Counted from the first letter of the stretch, positions 16,677 through 26,397 are shown. The stretch: DNA of 64,000 nt from CAHJWH01 sp965198905 (GCA_965198905.1 OZ240678.1:372001-436000); one strand, 5' to 3'. Numbers and translations are program-made. The notes: generated by a model not told the origin, from the sequence alone.

Positions 16677-17069
16677 TCAGTGCGTCCTGACGCTGGAGAG
16701 ATAGGCGATCAGGTCGGCCCGTGTGCTGGCGTCGCTGACCGCAACCGGCATGGCGGTGCCCGGCACGAGCTTGGACGGGCCGGCCAAGAACCGGTCCAGA
16801 TTGGCGGGCGTCCAGGTGAGCTGCGAGGTCTTCAAGGCCGTGGTGTAGTCGAAACCTGGCGCAGACCCCGCCGGTCCCCCCACCACCCCCGCCAGGGGCG
16901 GCCCCTGGCCCGCCTCACCGACGCCCGGCCCTGCGCTGTGGCAGAGCCCGCAGCGTGCGGCGAACACAGCTTTCCCGTGGGCCGCGCTTCCTGCAGGCAG
17001 GGCGGCGATAGCCAGGGATGGACTGGACGCCAGGACTAACACCACGATGGTCAGCAGTCGGCGCCCCAT
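16677..17069 (-). CDS. Periplasmic class I cytochrome c
   Basis: 130 residues. The signal peptide (MGRRLLTIVVLVLASS...AIA) is followed by a single heme-binding CGLCH motif, QGPPLAGVVGG, and a probable axial Met in GTAMPV. These are the features of the cytochrome c2/c552-type fold. It is a soluble or loosely bound electron carrier. Starting at Met for the signal peptide leaves 68 nt to the divergent dehydrogenase gene; the longer open frame would overlap that promoter. The divergent pairing suggests it accepts electrons from that dehydrogenase. Confidence 0.88.
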   Translation of the reverse strand: MGRRLLTIVVLVLASSPSLAIAALPAGSAAHGKAVFAARCGLCHSAGPGVGEAGQGPPLAGVVGGPAGSAPGFDYTTALKTSQLTWTPANLDRFLAGPSKLVPGTAMPVAVSDASTRADLIAYLSSVRTH

Positions 17070-17137
17070 GCGATCCTCCACGCGCGTTGTCTCCAGGAGC
17101 GCGTAGACGTCGGTGCGGCTCCGCAAGGGATATGAAC

Positions 17138-18592
17138 ATGAGTGTCCGCGATGCCAACGTCGTGTCGTTATCGCCGCGCCTCGCACTTAGCGCGCTTCTG
17201 ATCTCCGTCCTGCCGGGCGCCGCCTCCGCGCAGGACCAGGTGCGGGTGGCCCCGGCGGCGTTCGGAGACTGGCGCAGCGATGCGCCAGGCGTGTGGCGCC
17301 GGATCGATCCGGCCACTTTGCCGTCGCCCTTCGCCACACCGTCGGCCCACAACAACTCCAGCGTCGTCCCTCGCCCGAAGTCGGCTCAGCTCAAGACCCC
17401 GCCTGGCTTCACCGTGCAGCCCTTCGTGACGGGCCTGAACGGCGCCCGGCTGATGCGCGTGGCCCCGAACGGCGACGTCTTCCTGAGCCAGGGAGATGAA
17501 GGCAAGATCAGCGTGTTGCGCATCACTCCCGGCGCCTCCATTCCGAGCAAGGTCTCGACCTTTGTCGAAGGGCTCGATCAGCCGTTTGGTATCGCCTTCT
17601 ACCCTGCGGCTCATCCTCGATGGGTCTATGTGGCCAACACCAACTCCGTGGTCCGCTTCCCCTATGTCGAGGGGGACCTGCAGGCGCGGGGCGCGGCCCA
17701 GACGGTGGTCGCCAGGCTGACCGCGGAGTCCGGCGGCCACTGGACGCGCGACATCGGCTTCTCGCCAGACGACAGGCGCATGTACGTCTCGGTCGGCTCG
17801 GCCTCCAACGTCGCCGAGGAGATGCCGAGGAAAAGCCTGGCCGAGGCCCAGGCGTTCGACGCCGCGCACGGCCCGGGCGCCGGCTGGGGACCGGAGGCGG
17901 ACCGCGCCGACGTCCTGGTATTCAATCCCGACGGCTCGGGCCGTAGGGTCTATGCGGCCGGCATCCGCAACTGCGTGGCCCTGACCCTGGCGCCGTCGAG
18001 CGATCAGGTCTGGTGCGCGGTGAACGAGCGCGACGGGCTCGGCGACAACCTGGTCCCCGACTATGTCACCCGGGTGAAGCCGGGGGGATTCTACGGATGG
18101 CCCTGGAGATACATGGGCGACCACGAGGACCCGCGCCTGAAAGGCCAGCGGCCCGACCTCGCCGGTAAGGTGACATCGCCCGACGTACCGCTACAGGCCC
18201 ACTCCGCAGCCTTGGGCCTGGTCTTCTATCCCAAGGGTCAGAGCGGCTCGGCGGCTTTCCCGGGCGGCTATCAGGGCGACGCCTTCGTGGCCCTGCACGG
18301 CTCTTGGAACCGGCAGCTGCGTACCGGCTACAAGATCGTGCGGCTGAAGCTGAACAACGGGGTGCCCACCGGGGCCTACGAGGACTTCCTCACAGGCTTT
18401 GTCGTGGACGCCAAACAGGTGTGGGGCCGCCCCGTGGGCGTGGCCGTGACTCACGACGGCGCCCTGCTGGTCAGCGAGGACGGCAACGGTACGATCTTCC
18501 GGATCACCTACACTCGACCGACAGCACCAGCCCCCTGCGCCACTCTCGCCAGACTCGCACTCCAATTCTCTTCCGCCCGGTGTGGGCCATAA
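17138..18592 (+). CDS. Periplasmic sorbosone/glucose dehydrogenase-like beta-propeller
   Basis: 484 residues with a signal peptide ending AASAQ. The body has the NHL/GSDH-type six-bladed propeller landmarks LKTPPGFTVQPFV, GLDQPFGIAFYP, TRDIGFSPDDRRMYVSVGSASN, AAGIRNCVAL, GGFYGWPWRYMG and VALHGSWNR. These match the L-sorbosone / PQQ-type soluble glucose dehydrogenase family, whose members oxidise sugars or aldoses in the periplasm. The Met at 17138 is preferred because AAGGGA lies about 7 nt upstream; the Met two codons earlier is too close. It is divergent from a cytochrome c gene. Substrate and cofactor are not shown by sequence. Confidence 0.87.
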   Translation: MSVRDANVVSLSPRLALSALLISVLPGAASAQDQVRVAPAAFGDWRSDAPGVWRRIDPATLPSPFATPSAHNNSSVVPRPKSAQLKTPPGFTVQPFVTGLNGARLMRVAPNGDVFLSQGDEGKISVLRITPGASIPSKVSTFVEGLDQPFGIAFYPAAHPRWVYVANTNSVVRFPYVEGDLQARGAAQTVVARLTAESGGHWTRDIGFSPDDRRMYVSVGSASNVAEEMPRKSLAEAQAFDAAHGPGAGWGPEADRADVLVFNPDGSGRRVYAAGIRNCVALTLAPSSDQVWCAVNERDGLGDNLVPDYVTRVKPGGFYGWPWRYMGDHEDPRLKGQRPDLAGKVTSPDVPLQAHSAALGLVFYPKGQSGSAAFPGGYQGDAFVALHGSWNRQLRTGYKIVRLKLNNGVPTGAYEDFLTGFVVDAKQVWGRPVGVAVTHDGALLVSEDGNGTIFRITYTRPTAPAPCATLARLALQFSSARCGP

Positions 18593-18715
18593 AAGCATAC
18601 AGCCGACATTCGAGACTTAGCGGTCGCCGGTGAGACTAGGGACGTCCTCGTACCGGCCTGGGCGTGACCGGACGATGGGCGCCCGACCGCATCGCCGGCA
18701 CGGCGGGACGTCCCC

Positions 18716-21058
18716 TTACTCGGCCGGCTCCGGCTGGCGGGCCGGTGCGGCGCCCGCCCCCTTGCTGGAAGCCGGAGGTTGGGGATTGGAGCTTCGCGTC
18801 TGCGCCCCGGCTTCTTCCGGCGAGGTGCGGGTAGGTCCCTCGACGGCGACATGACGGGTGAACTCTTCAGGCGAGAAGTCGTCGACATCGATCACCTCGG
18901 CCACCACCTTGTCGGCCTCTTCAAGCCGGGCGGCTTCGTCTTCACTGACCAAGCCGCGCTCCAGCCCGAGCTTCCACGCCTTGATCCTGGCCTTGCGCAG
19001 CCGATCGTGGATCGGCTGGGTCTCTACGGTTAGTTTGAAGGCGTGCAGCAGCTTGGCGATCGCATCGTCGCCCCCGCCCACGTAAACGCCATCCACCAGC
19101 CTGTCGCGCGTCGGGTTCGGCTCCAGCAGAAGATCGGCGCAGGTGCGGATCAGGGTGTCTGACGGACCCCGCACGTTCGGGCCAAGCGGCAGGATCGCGA
19201 AACGCAGAAGCGAGGCGGCGAGCTGGTTCGGCAGGTTGGCGAACACCTCGTCGAACGTCGTCTCGATGCGCGCGCAGCCCGCCACCATGACGTAGTCTAG
19301 CACGGGAAGATCCGCCTCCTGCCGTCCCTCGTCCTCCCAACGCTTCAGCGCGGCGGACAGGAAGTAGAGCTCCGACAAGATGTCGCCGAGGCGCGCCGAC
19401 AGCAGCTCACGCCGCTTCAGCGCGCCGCCCAGCGTCAGCAGGGCCACGTCGCTGGTCAAGGCGAAGGCCGCAGAGTAGCGACCAAGCTTGCGATAATACT
19501 TGCGCGCCGCGCCGGCGTCCGGAGACGGGGCGAAGGCCGCACCGGTCCAGCTCCGCCCTGCCGCTCGCAGCAGGGTGCGCAGGGTGTGAGCCGCGTGCTT
19601 CCAGAATACGGCGTCGAACTGATCCAGCCCGCGTTCCCGGTTGGCGTCACCCAGCGCCAGGATTTCCTTCAGCATGTAAGGGTGCGCCCGGATCGCGCCC
19701 TGGCCGAACACCATCAGCGAGCGCGTCAGGATGTTGGCGCCCTCCACCGTGATAGCGACCGGCACGGAACGGTAGGTCGGACCCAGGTAGTTCTTCGGTC
19801 CGTCGATGATGGTCTTGCCCCCATGGACATCCATGGAGTCGGTGACCGACATCCGCATGATCTCTGTGCAGTGCAGCTTCATCAGGCCTGAGATCACCGA
19901 GGGGTGGTGGCCTTCGTCCAGGGCGGCGCAGGTCAGCCGCCGCGCCGCGTCCACGACGTAGGCGTTGCCGGCCAGACGGGCGAGCCGCTCCTGGATGCCC
20001 TCGAACTTGCCGATGGGAGTGCCGAACTGCTGGCGGACCCGGGCATAGGCGCCGGTGGTCAGGGCGGTGAGGGCGGTGGCGGCGCCCGATTGCGCCGGCA
20101 GCGAGATGCCCCGCCCGGCAGCGAGCGCGGTCATCAGCATTCGCCAGCCCTGCCCCACCCGGTCAGGGCCGCCGATGACGTTGTCCAGGGGCACGAAGAC
20201 GTCTCGCCCGAAGTTTGGGCCGTTCTGGAACATCTGCATGGCGGGCAGGTGCCGCCGCCCGATCTCGACGCCGGGCGTGTTCGCGGGGATCAGGGCGCAA
20301 GTGATGCCCAGGTTTTCGGTCTCGCCCAGCAGATGATCCGGATCGTGCAGCTTGAAGGCCAGCCCCAGCACCGTGCAGACGGGACCCAGAGTGATGTAGC
20401 GCTTGTGCCAGTTGAGCTTCATGCCGAGCAAGCGCTCGCCCTTCCACTCGCCCCAGCACACCTCGCCGTGGTCGATCATGGCGGCGGCGTCGGAGCCGGC
20501 CTCCGGGCTGGTGAGGCCGAAGGCGGGGATTTCGCGTCCGTCCGCCAGCCGCGGCATCCAGTAGTCGCGCTGCGCCTGGGTGCCGAAACGCATCATCAGC
20601 TCGCCTGGGCCCAGGCTGTTGGGCACCATGGCGGTCACCGCCGCGGTTACCGAACGGGTGGAGAGCTTTTTCACCACCTCGGCATGGCCATAGTTGGAAA
20701 AGCCCAGGCCGCCGTACTGCTTGGGGATGACCATGCCGAAGAACTTGCGCGTCTTCAGGAAATCCCACGCCTCAGGCGGCAGATCGCCGAGCTCCCAGAC
20801 GATCTTCCACTCGTCCAGCATGGCGCAAAGCTCCTCGACTGGTCCGTCGAGGAAGGCCTGCTCCTCCGCGCTCAGGCGGGCGGGCGGGGTGGCCAGCAAC
20901 TTTTCCCAGTCGGGGTTTCCGGTGAACAGCTCCGCGTCCCACCACACGTCCCCGGCCTCGATCGCGTCGCGCTCGGTTTCGGAAAGCGCCGGCATCACGC
21001 CCTTGGCCCACTGAAACAGCGGGGCGGTCAGATAGTCGCGCCGTAGATTGAGAGACAT
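18716..21058 (-). CDS. fadE: Acyl-CoA dehydrogenase, FadE type
   Basis: 780 residues, matching the long FadE architecture. An N-terminal helical segment is followed by an acyl-CoA dehydrogenase core (KQYGGLGFSNYGHAEV; AFGLTSPEAGSDAA; DVFVPLDNVIGG; VHGGKTIIDGPKNYLG) and a C-terminal DUF1974 extension from about residue 500. It introduces the trans-2 double bond of fatty acyl-CoA in beta-oxidation with FAD. The last about 30 residues are Ser/Pro/Ala-rich. It stands alone; its carbon flow would enter the glyoxylate shunt encoded by aceA in the same window. Confidence 0.95.
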   Translation of the reverse strand: MSLNLRRDYLTAPLFQWAKGVMPALSETERDAIEAGDVWWDAELFTGNPDWEKLLATPPARLSAEEQAFLDGPVEELCAMLDEWKIVWELGDLPPEAWDFLKTRKFFGMVIPKQYGGLGFSNYGHAEVVKKLSTRSVTAAVTAMVPNSLGPGELMMRFGTQAQRDYWMPRLADGREIPAFGLTSPEAGSDAAAMIDHGEVCWGEWKGERLLGMKLNWHKRYITLGPVCTVLGLAFKLHDPDHLLGETENLGITCALIPANTPGVEIGRRHLPAMQMFQNGPNFGRDVFVPLDNVIGGPDRVGQGWRMLMTALAAGRGISLPAQSGAATALTALTTGAYARVRQQFGTPIGKFEGIQERLARLAGNAYVVDAARRLTCAALDEGHHPSVISGLMKLHCTEIMRMSVTDSMDVHGGKTIIDGPKNYLGPTYRSVPVAITVEGANILTRSLMVFGQGAIRAHPYMLKEILALGDANRERGLDQFDAVFWKHAAHTLRTLLRAAGRSWTGAAFAPSPDAGAARKYYRKLGRYSAAFALTSDVALLTLGGALKRRELLSARLGDILSELYFLSAALKRWEDEGRQEADLPVLDYVMVAGCARIETTFDEVFANLPNQLAASLLRFAILPLGPNVRGPSDTLIRTCADLLLEPNPTRDRLVDGVYVGGGDDAIAKLLHAFKLTVETQPIHDRLRKARIKAWKLGLERGLVSEDEAARLEEADKVVAEVIDVDDFSPEEFTRHVAVEGPTRTSPEEAGAQTRSSNPQPPASSKGAGAAPARQPEPAE

Positions 21059-21271
21059 GGGACACCTCTGACGTTGCGAGGCGTGAACGACCGAGGCGGG
21101 CCGACGGTTCGACCCGGCCCGCCCGGGGCCGCTCCACCCATCTGCGTCCGCCCAATATCAAAGCGCCGGGCGCCTGCAAGTTGGCTGGGGCGCCTCGCCA
21201 TGTCAGCCTGCGGCCTTGCGGCAGGCTGAAGGGCCCTCGCCCTGACGCCGCTTCTGTGGCGACCTGGGGCC

Positions 21272-21856
21272 ATGAGCATGGTCAACATCCGCGTCGCCAC
21301 CCTTGGCGACATCGACGCGATCGAAGCGTTGATCGAGGCCTCCGTCCGCGCCCTTCAGGCCGCCGACTACACGCCCGAGCAGATCGAGCGATCGTTGCGG
21401 CGGGTGTTCGGCGTGGACCGGCGGCTGATCCTCGACGGGACCTATTTCGTGGGCGAGGTGGACGGAAACCTGGCCGCGTGCGGGGGCTGGAGCTATCGGC
21501 GCACCCTGTTCGGCGCCGACGCCATCGACGACCGCGACGATACGGAGTTAAAGCCAAGCGTGGACGCCGCCAAGATCCGCGCCTTTTTCGTGGCGCCGGC
21601 CTGGGCGCGGCGGGGCTTGGCCACCCGCCTGCTCGCCGTCTGCGAAGCCGCAGCCGCGGGACGGGGCTTCACCGAGCTGGAGCTGGGCTCCACCCTGACC
21701 GGCGAGCCGCTCTACGCGCGCTGCGGCTATCGCGCCATCGACCGGCTGGAGACGTCGCTCGGCGACGGGACCGGGCTTCAGATCGTGCGGATGACCAAGA
21801 GCCTGGCCAAGTCGGGCTTGGCCAGCTCTGGCTTGGCCAGGTCGGGCGAGAGGTGA
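21272..21856 (+). CDS. GNAT-family N-acetyltransferase
   Basis: 194 residues. The GNAT core has the acetyl-CoA motif A near FFVAPAWARRGLATRLLAVCE and the final beta-strand region ELGSTLTGEPLYARCGYRAI. The substrate is unknown. The C-terminus ends in a degenerate repeat, LAKSGLASSGLARSG, encoded by short tandem repeats at about 21800-21850, which look like a recent slippage expansion. The stop codon overlaps a GTG start of the next gene (GTGA), which indicates translational coupling with the TPR-sulfotransferase. Confidence 0.85.
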   Translation: MSMVNIRVATLGDIDAIEALIEASVRALQAADYTPEQIERSLRRVFGVDRRLILDGTYFVGEVDGNLAACGGWSYRRTLFGADAIDDRDDTELKPSVDAAKIRAFFVAPAWARRGLATRLLAVCEAAAAGRGFTELELGSTLTGEPLYARCGYRAIDRLETSLGDGTGLQIVRMTKSLAKSGLASSGLARSGER

Positions 21857-23868
21857 CCGGCCTTCGATCTCAGCCGCCCGGCCTCGTGCTCGACCAGGCC
21901 GCACGCCAGCTCGCCACCGATCCGACCGCCGCCGAGCGGCAGGCGACCGCGGTGCTGGAGGCGCTGCCCAACGATCCACGGGCCTTGCTTATCCTGGCCT
22001 CCGCCCGGCGCCGGACGGGCGACGCCTCCGGCGCGCTCTCCCTGCTGGAGCCGCTTGCAAAGGCCTATCCAAAGGCCGCCAACACCCACCTGGAGCTGGG
22101 CTTGGCCCGGGCGGCGACGGGGGAGGATGGGGACGCCGTCATCGCGCTTCGCCATGCGGTGTCGCTGAACCGGGAGCTGCCGCAAGCCTGGCGGGCGCTC
22201 GGCGACCTGCTGTTCAAGACGGGCGATGTGAAGGGCGCAGAGGCCGCGTTCGCCGAACACCTGCGCGCGGGCCTGACCCACCCGCAGCTGAAAGCGGCGG
22301 CCGACGCGCTGTCCACGGACGCGCCGTCCCAAGCCGGGGCTTTGCTGCGAGCCTACCTGTCCGGTGCGCCGCAGGACGTCGCGGCCCTGCGGATGCTGGC
22401 CGAGACGCTCGGCCAGCTGAACCACCATGCGGAAGCGGAAAGCCTGCTCGCCCGTTGCCTCCAGCTCGATCCGGGCTTCGACGGGGCGCGCTTCACCTAT
22501 GCCAGCCTGCTGTTCCAGCAGCAGAAGGCCGGCGAGGCGCTGCCGCACCTTGAACACCTGCTTGCACGGGACCCAGACGATCCCGCCTATCGCAACCTCC
22601 TGGCCGCCTGCCTCTCGCTGGTAGGCGATCTGGACGAGGTGCAGCGGCTCTACCGCGAACTGCTGGCCCAGTATCCCGGACAGCCGAGGATATGGCTGAA
22701 CTACGCCCACGCGCTTCGCACCGTCGGTCGTTTCGAGGAGGCGGTGGACGCCTATCGCCGCTGCATCGCCCTGGCCCCCGATCTGGGCGACGCCTATTGG
22801 GGCCTAGCCAACCTGAAGCTCGCCGTCTTCTCGGAGGAGGAGGTGGCGAACATGCTCGCCCAGCTGGCGTCGCCCAGCGTCGCGAAGGGCGATCGCCTCC
22901 ACCTGCACTACGCCCTGGGCAAAGCCTTGGAAGATCGGGGCGAATACGGCGCCTCGTTCCAGCACTACGCCGCAGGCGCGGCCCTGCGCCGGGCGGAGCT
23001 GTCCTACTCGGCCGAGCGGACGAGCGACGAACGGCGCAGGGCGCAGGCGCTGTTCACGCCGGCCTTCTTCGCCACCCGCAGCCAGGCCGGATCGCCCGCG
23101 CCCGATCCCATCTTCGTGGTCGGCCTGCCACGGTCCGGCTCGACGCTGGTGGAGCAGATCCTGGCCAGCCACCCCGCCGTGGAAGGCACGATGGAGCTGC
23201 CCGACATCGGCCTGATCGCGGGCGAGCTCGCGGCCTCCATCGGCTCAGACAGCTATCTGAACGCGATCCCCGCGCTGACGCCGCGCAATCTCCAAGACCT
23301 CGGCGAGCATTACCTCGCCGAGACGCGGCTGCATCGCAAGCTTTCGCGGCCCTTCTTCATCGACAAAATGCCCAACAACTTCCGTCATGTCGGCCTGATC
23401 CATCTCATCCTGCCGCAAGCCAGGATCATCGACGTCAGACGTCATCCGCTAGGCGCCGGATTCTCCGCCTTCAAGCAGCACTTCGCCATCGGCCAGAGCT
23501 TCTCCTATGATCTGGGGGAGCTCGGCCGCTATTATCGGGATTATGTGGCTCTGATGGACCATTTCGACGCCGTACTGCCGGGCCGCATATGCCGAGTCAT
23601 CTATGAGGATGTAGTGGACGATATCGAAACGCAGGTGCGACGACTGCTCGACCACTGCGGGCTGGCGTTCGACCCGGCCTGCCTGAGGTTCTATGACAAC
23701 GCGCGGGCGGTGAAGACCGTCAGCTCAGAGCAGGTGCGCCGACCGATCTTCCGCGGCGGGTTGGAGCAATGGCGAAACTACGAAACCTGGCTAGGGCCGC
23801 TCAAGCACGCGCTCGGTCCCGCATTGCTGGACTGGAGGGGCGAGACGAACCCGCCCCTCCATGCTTGA
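21853..23868 (+). CDS. TPR-repeat sulfotransferase-domain protein
   Basis: 671 residues from GTG at 21853. Residues about 1-400 are tandem tetratricopeptide repeats. The C-terminal third (about 418-660) is a sulfotransferase domain with the PAPS 5'-phosphosulfate loop GLPRSGST at 424-431, followed by LVEQILASHPAV, and a 3'-phosphate region near IIDVRRHPLG. The family transfers sulfate from PAPS, but the bacterial TPR-linked branch has few characterised targets, possibly peptides or envelope glycans. No signal peptide is present. Upstream in-frame sequence to 21181 overlaps the GNAT gene and is discounted. Confidence 0.88.
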   Translation: MTGLRSQPPGLVLDQAARQLATDPTAAERQATAVLEALPNDPRALLILASARRRTGDASGALSLLEPLAKAYPKAANTHLELGLARAATGEDGDAVIALRHAVSLNRELPQAWRALGDLLFKTGDVKGAEAAFAEHLRAGLTHPQLKAAADALSTDAPSQAGALLRAYLSGAPQDVAALRMLAETLGQLNHHAEAESLLARCLQLDPGFDGARFTYASLLFQQQKAGEALPHLEHLLARDPDDPAYRNLLAACLSLVGDLDEVQRLYRELLAQYPGQPRIWLNYAHALRTVGRFEEAVDAYRRCIALAPDLGDAYWGLANLKLAVFSEEEVANMLAQLASPSVAKGDRLHLHYALGKALEDRGEYGASFQHYAAGAALRRAELSYSAERTSDERRRAQALFTPAFFATRSQAGSPAPDPIFVVGLPRSGSTLVEQILASHPAVEGTMELPDIGLIAGELAASIGSDSYLNAIPALTPRNLQDLGEHYLAETRLHRKLSRPFFIDKMPNNFRHVGLIHLILPQARIIDVRRHPLGAGFSAFKQHFAIGQSFSYDLGELGRYYRDYVALMDHFDAVLPGRICRVIYEDVVDDIETQVRRLLDHCGLAFDPACLRFYDNARAVKTVSSEQVRRPIFRGGLEQWRNYETWLGPLKHALGPALLDWRGETNPPLHA

Positions 23869-23909
23869 ACCGGGCCTCAGAAGATAAAGTTGAATATCGT
23901 CTGTTGTTG

Positions 23910-24392
23910 TTAGCGCGTCTTGGCGGCCTGGGCTTCGATTTCAACCAGGGCGCCAGGACCGGCGAGCCCGGCGACCTGAACCGTCGTGCGCGCCGGCTTG
24001 TTCGGCTGGGCTGCGGTGCCGAAGAACTGGGTGTACCCCGCCATCATGCCTGAGAAGTCCATATGACCGCCCTTGGCGGGATCGGCCACGAGATAGACCC
24101 GCAGCATCACCACATCGGCCAGGCTCATCCCCTGGGCTTTCAGCAGATCGGAAATGCGGCCGAGAGCGCCCACGGTCTGGGCCTCCGTATCACCCGCCGG
24201 CGTCCCGGCGGCCGGCGCGGGGGCGGTCGTGCCGCTGACGTAGGCGAATTGCGCGCCGGGCGGGACGACCACCGCGCTGGAGATCGGAAAGCTTCCTGCC
24301 GATACCCGCGTCACCTCGGCGGCGGTCGCCTGCGTTCCCATCGCGCCCAGCAGCATCAGAGCCGATAATGAACTTACGTAGCCTGGTCTCAA
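23910..24392 (-). CDS. Exported RidA/YjgF-family protein
   Basis: 160 residues. A TTG start at 24392 with GGGAG about 7 nt upstream yields a hydrophobic leader (LSALMLLGAMGTQATAAE) that looks like a signal peptide. The mature part is a single RidA domain (QFAYVSGTTAP, GRISDLLKAQGMSLADVVMLRVYLV, ARTTVQVAGLAGPGALVEIE). The conserved substrate-binding Arg is present in the ARTTVQV strand. Cytoplasmic RidA deaminates reactive enamines; a periplasmic copy is less usual and its substrate is not known. A longer frame with internal ATG codons exists but lacks a signal peptide. It runs convergent to the sulfotransferase gene. Confidence 0.8.
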   Translation of the reverse strand: MRPGYVSSLSALMLLGAMGTQATAAEVTRVSAGSFPISSAVVVPPGAQFAYVSGTTAPAPAAGTPAGDTEAQTVGALGRISDLLKAQGMSLADVVMLRVYLVADPAKGGHMDFSGMMAGYTQFFGTAAQPNKPARTTVQVAGLAGPGALVEIEAQAAKTR

Positions 24393-24720
24393 GGTCGTCT
24401 CCCTCGCCGAAGTCTCGCCGGCTATTGTTTGTCGTCGTCGGAGAACTCTTCCCCACCCTGCTGCACTCATGCACTGGCGAGGTCGCATGCGTCTCTAGGC
24501 TGCGGCGATGACTCTGTTCCCCTCGGCCGCGTGTCCACGATCAGGTCTCAGCTTCACGACCGCATAGCCAAAAAGCGGCGCGTTCGTGACCGGACCATCT
24601 TATGCCTGATTCACGATCATCGTCGAACGACAAGCCGCACGACTTCTAGGCGCCCGCGATCGGAGCGGAATGGAGTGCTCAAAGCTAGAAACGCATACGA
24701 CGCGACCCGCTTCACAGGCG
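24393..24720. other. Intergenic region without a recognised gene
   Basis: A 328-nt spacer between RidA (downstream on the minus strand) and the TraB/GumN gene. Open frames here are Arg/Ser-rich readings of both strands with no motif. No strong dyad or repeat was seen. The RidA ribosome site lies at about 24400-24404; the RidA promoter should lie further in. Confidence 0.4.
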
Positions 24721-25626
24721 CTAAGGTCCTTCGACCTTCAACCCGTCCTTGCGTAGGAGGGCCGGTACGCCATCGGGTCCAACCAGATGACCGGCGCCCA
24801 CCACGACGAAGACGCGCCCCGTCCCCTTGGCCAGCTGTTCGATCCGGGCTGCAAAGCGGCGGTTGCGATCGACCAGCAGGCGGCGGTAGAGCGCCTCGTC
24901 TTCCTTGCGCATGGGCGCGATCATCTCGGCGGCGATGGCCTTGACGTCCCCTCGCCGCCAGGCGTCGGCGATGCGGTTCAAGGCGCCCGGATCGGTGTCG
25001 ATCTCGTCCAGCGTCTCCTTCAGCGAGGCCACCTGCTCGGGCAGGGGATCGTCGGCGAAGAGATCGACTTGCTCGGCCAGGGTCTCGAACGCCTTTCTTG
25101 GAACGGACGGCGGCACGGCGGCGTCGATCTGACTCTCCACCCCAAGCTTTTCACTATAACCCTGGTGCTGCAGGAAGATCAGCGTCAGCTCAAGCTCGGC
25201 AAACCAGGGTTGCAGCCGATCCAGCTTCGCCGGATCGACACCCTCCTGCTTGGCCGCCGCCACCACCCGCGCTTCGAGCGCGGGCGGCAGCAGGGCGGAC
25301 AGGGCCTGGTCGGTCGGCAGCAGGCCCTTGGCCTGCATCAGCTGCACCGCCTCGGCCTGGGACGCGCCACCCAGGGGGATCTCGAACCAAAGCGCGTCCG
25401 TCTTGGCCAGTTCGGCGTCCAGGGCGGGACTGCGCCAATGGGTGGCGCTCGAGAGCAGATGGATGGACCCGAACAGGTCTACCTGGGCGTGAGGGCCGAT
25501 GACGCGCCACAGCGGCGGATCGGCCCGGGCCGAGGCCGCCCCGCCCGCCAGCGCCAGACCGCACATCGCGACGATCGCCTTGGTAAGGCGGCGGAACAGA
25601 CCTGGACGTCCGGCGAATCGACTCAT
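24721..25626 (-). CDS. TraB/GumN-family protein
   Basis: 301 residues with an N-terminal signal sequence (hydrophobic stretch about 14-33, ASARA). Family motifs are GSIH at 53-56 and the C-terminal GAGHLVGPDGVPALL; a Glu (WFEIPLG) and ELELT lie between. TraB/GumN proteins resemble Tiki-type metalloproteases and use the GxxH pair plus acidic residues for metal binding; a proteolytic role here is inference. It is probably periplasmic. It is transcribed divergently from the transaldolase-like gene about 100 nt away. Confidence 0.85.
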   Translation of the reverse strand: MSRFAGRPGLFRRLTKAIVAMCGLALAGGAASARADPPLWRVIGPHAQVDLFGSIHLLSSATHWRSPALDAELAKTDALWFEIPLGGASQAEAVQLMQAKGLLPTDQALSALLPPALEARVVAAAKQEGVDPAKLDRLQPWFAELELTLIFLQHQGYSEKLGVESQIDAAVPPSVPRKAFETLAEQVDLFADDPLPEQVASLKETLDEIDTDPGALNRIADAWRRGDVKAIAAEMIAPMRKEDEALYRRLLVDRNRRFAARIEQLAKGTGRVFVVVGAGHLVGPDGVPALLRKDGLKVEGP

Positions 25627-25727
25627 GCGCCGAACACTAGCCGCTCGGGGGTTCCGTCAATACCGGCGGTGGCGCCTGGGCGGCAAAGGACCTAAGAGGC
25701 GGCGGACCCCGCCATATGGAGGCGCAA

Positions 25728-26381
25728 ATGAAGATATTCGTCGATAGCGCGGACCTGTCCGAACTCCAGGCCCTGGCCGAGACCGGGCTTGTGGACGGCG
25801 TGACCACCAACCCCACGCTCATCGCCAGGCAAGGCGGCGTTTTTCTCGAAACACTGGCAGCGATCTGCCGCGCCGTACCGGGGCCGGTTTCGGCGGAAGT
25901 GGCCTCGACCGGCTATGGCGAGATGATCGCCGAAGGCGAGCGACTGGCCGCCGTCGCGCCCAACGTCGTGGTCAAGCTGCCCCTGACCTGGGACGGTCTG
26001 AAGGTCGCCCGCGGCTTCGCCGCCCGCGGCGTTCGCACCAACGTCACACTCTGCTTCACCGCGCCCCAGGCGCTGATGGCGGCCAAGGCCGGCGCCACCT
26101 TCGTCTCGCCCTTCGTCGGCCGGCTCGACGACCAGGGCGAACGCGGAATGACCTTGATCGAGGACATCCGCGCCATCTACGACCGTTTCGGCTTCGCGAC
26201 CGAAATCCTCGCCGCCTCGATCCGCACCCAGGCGCACGTGCGCGAAGCCGCCCTCGCGGGCGCAGACTGCGCCACCTTGCCGCCCGCCATATTCCGCGAC
26301 CTGCTGACCCATCCCTTGACCGAGCGCGGCCTCGCTCAGTTCGTGCAGGACTGGGCCCAGAGCGGTCAGACGATCCTCTAG
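25728..26381 (+). CDS. Fructose-6-phosphate aldolase / transaldolase-like (TalC/FSA) enzyme
   Basis: 217 residues, the usual length of this short class. The Schiff-base lysine is K83 (NVVVKLPLT); the phosphate-binding and core motifs are GVTTNPTLIA, GVRTNVTLCF and FVSPFVGRLDDQG. It either cleaves fructose-6-phosphate or transfers dihydroxyacetone units; the two functions cannot be separated by eye. The start at the second Met is preferred because GGAGG lies 5-6 nt upstream and MKIFVDSA is the family N-terminus. Confidence 0.92.
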   Translation: MKIFVDSADLSELQALAETGLVDGVTTNPTLIARQGGVFLETLAAICRAVPGPVSAEVASTGYGEMIAEGERLAAVAPNVVVKLPLTWDGLKVARGFAARGVRTNVTLCFTAPQALMAAKAGATFVSPFVGRLDDQGERGMTLIEDIRAIYDRFGFATEILAASIRTQAHVREAALAGADCATLPPAIFRDLLTHPLTERGLAQFVQDWAQSGQTIL

Positions 26382-26397
26382 GCCTTGTGCACGAGGC

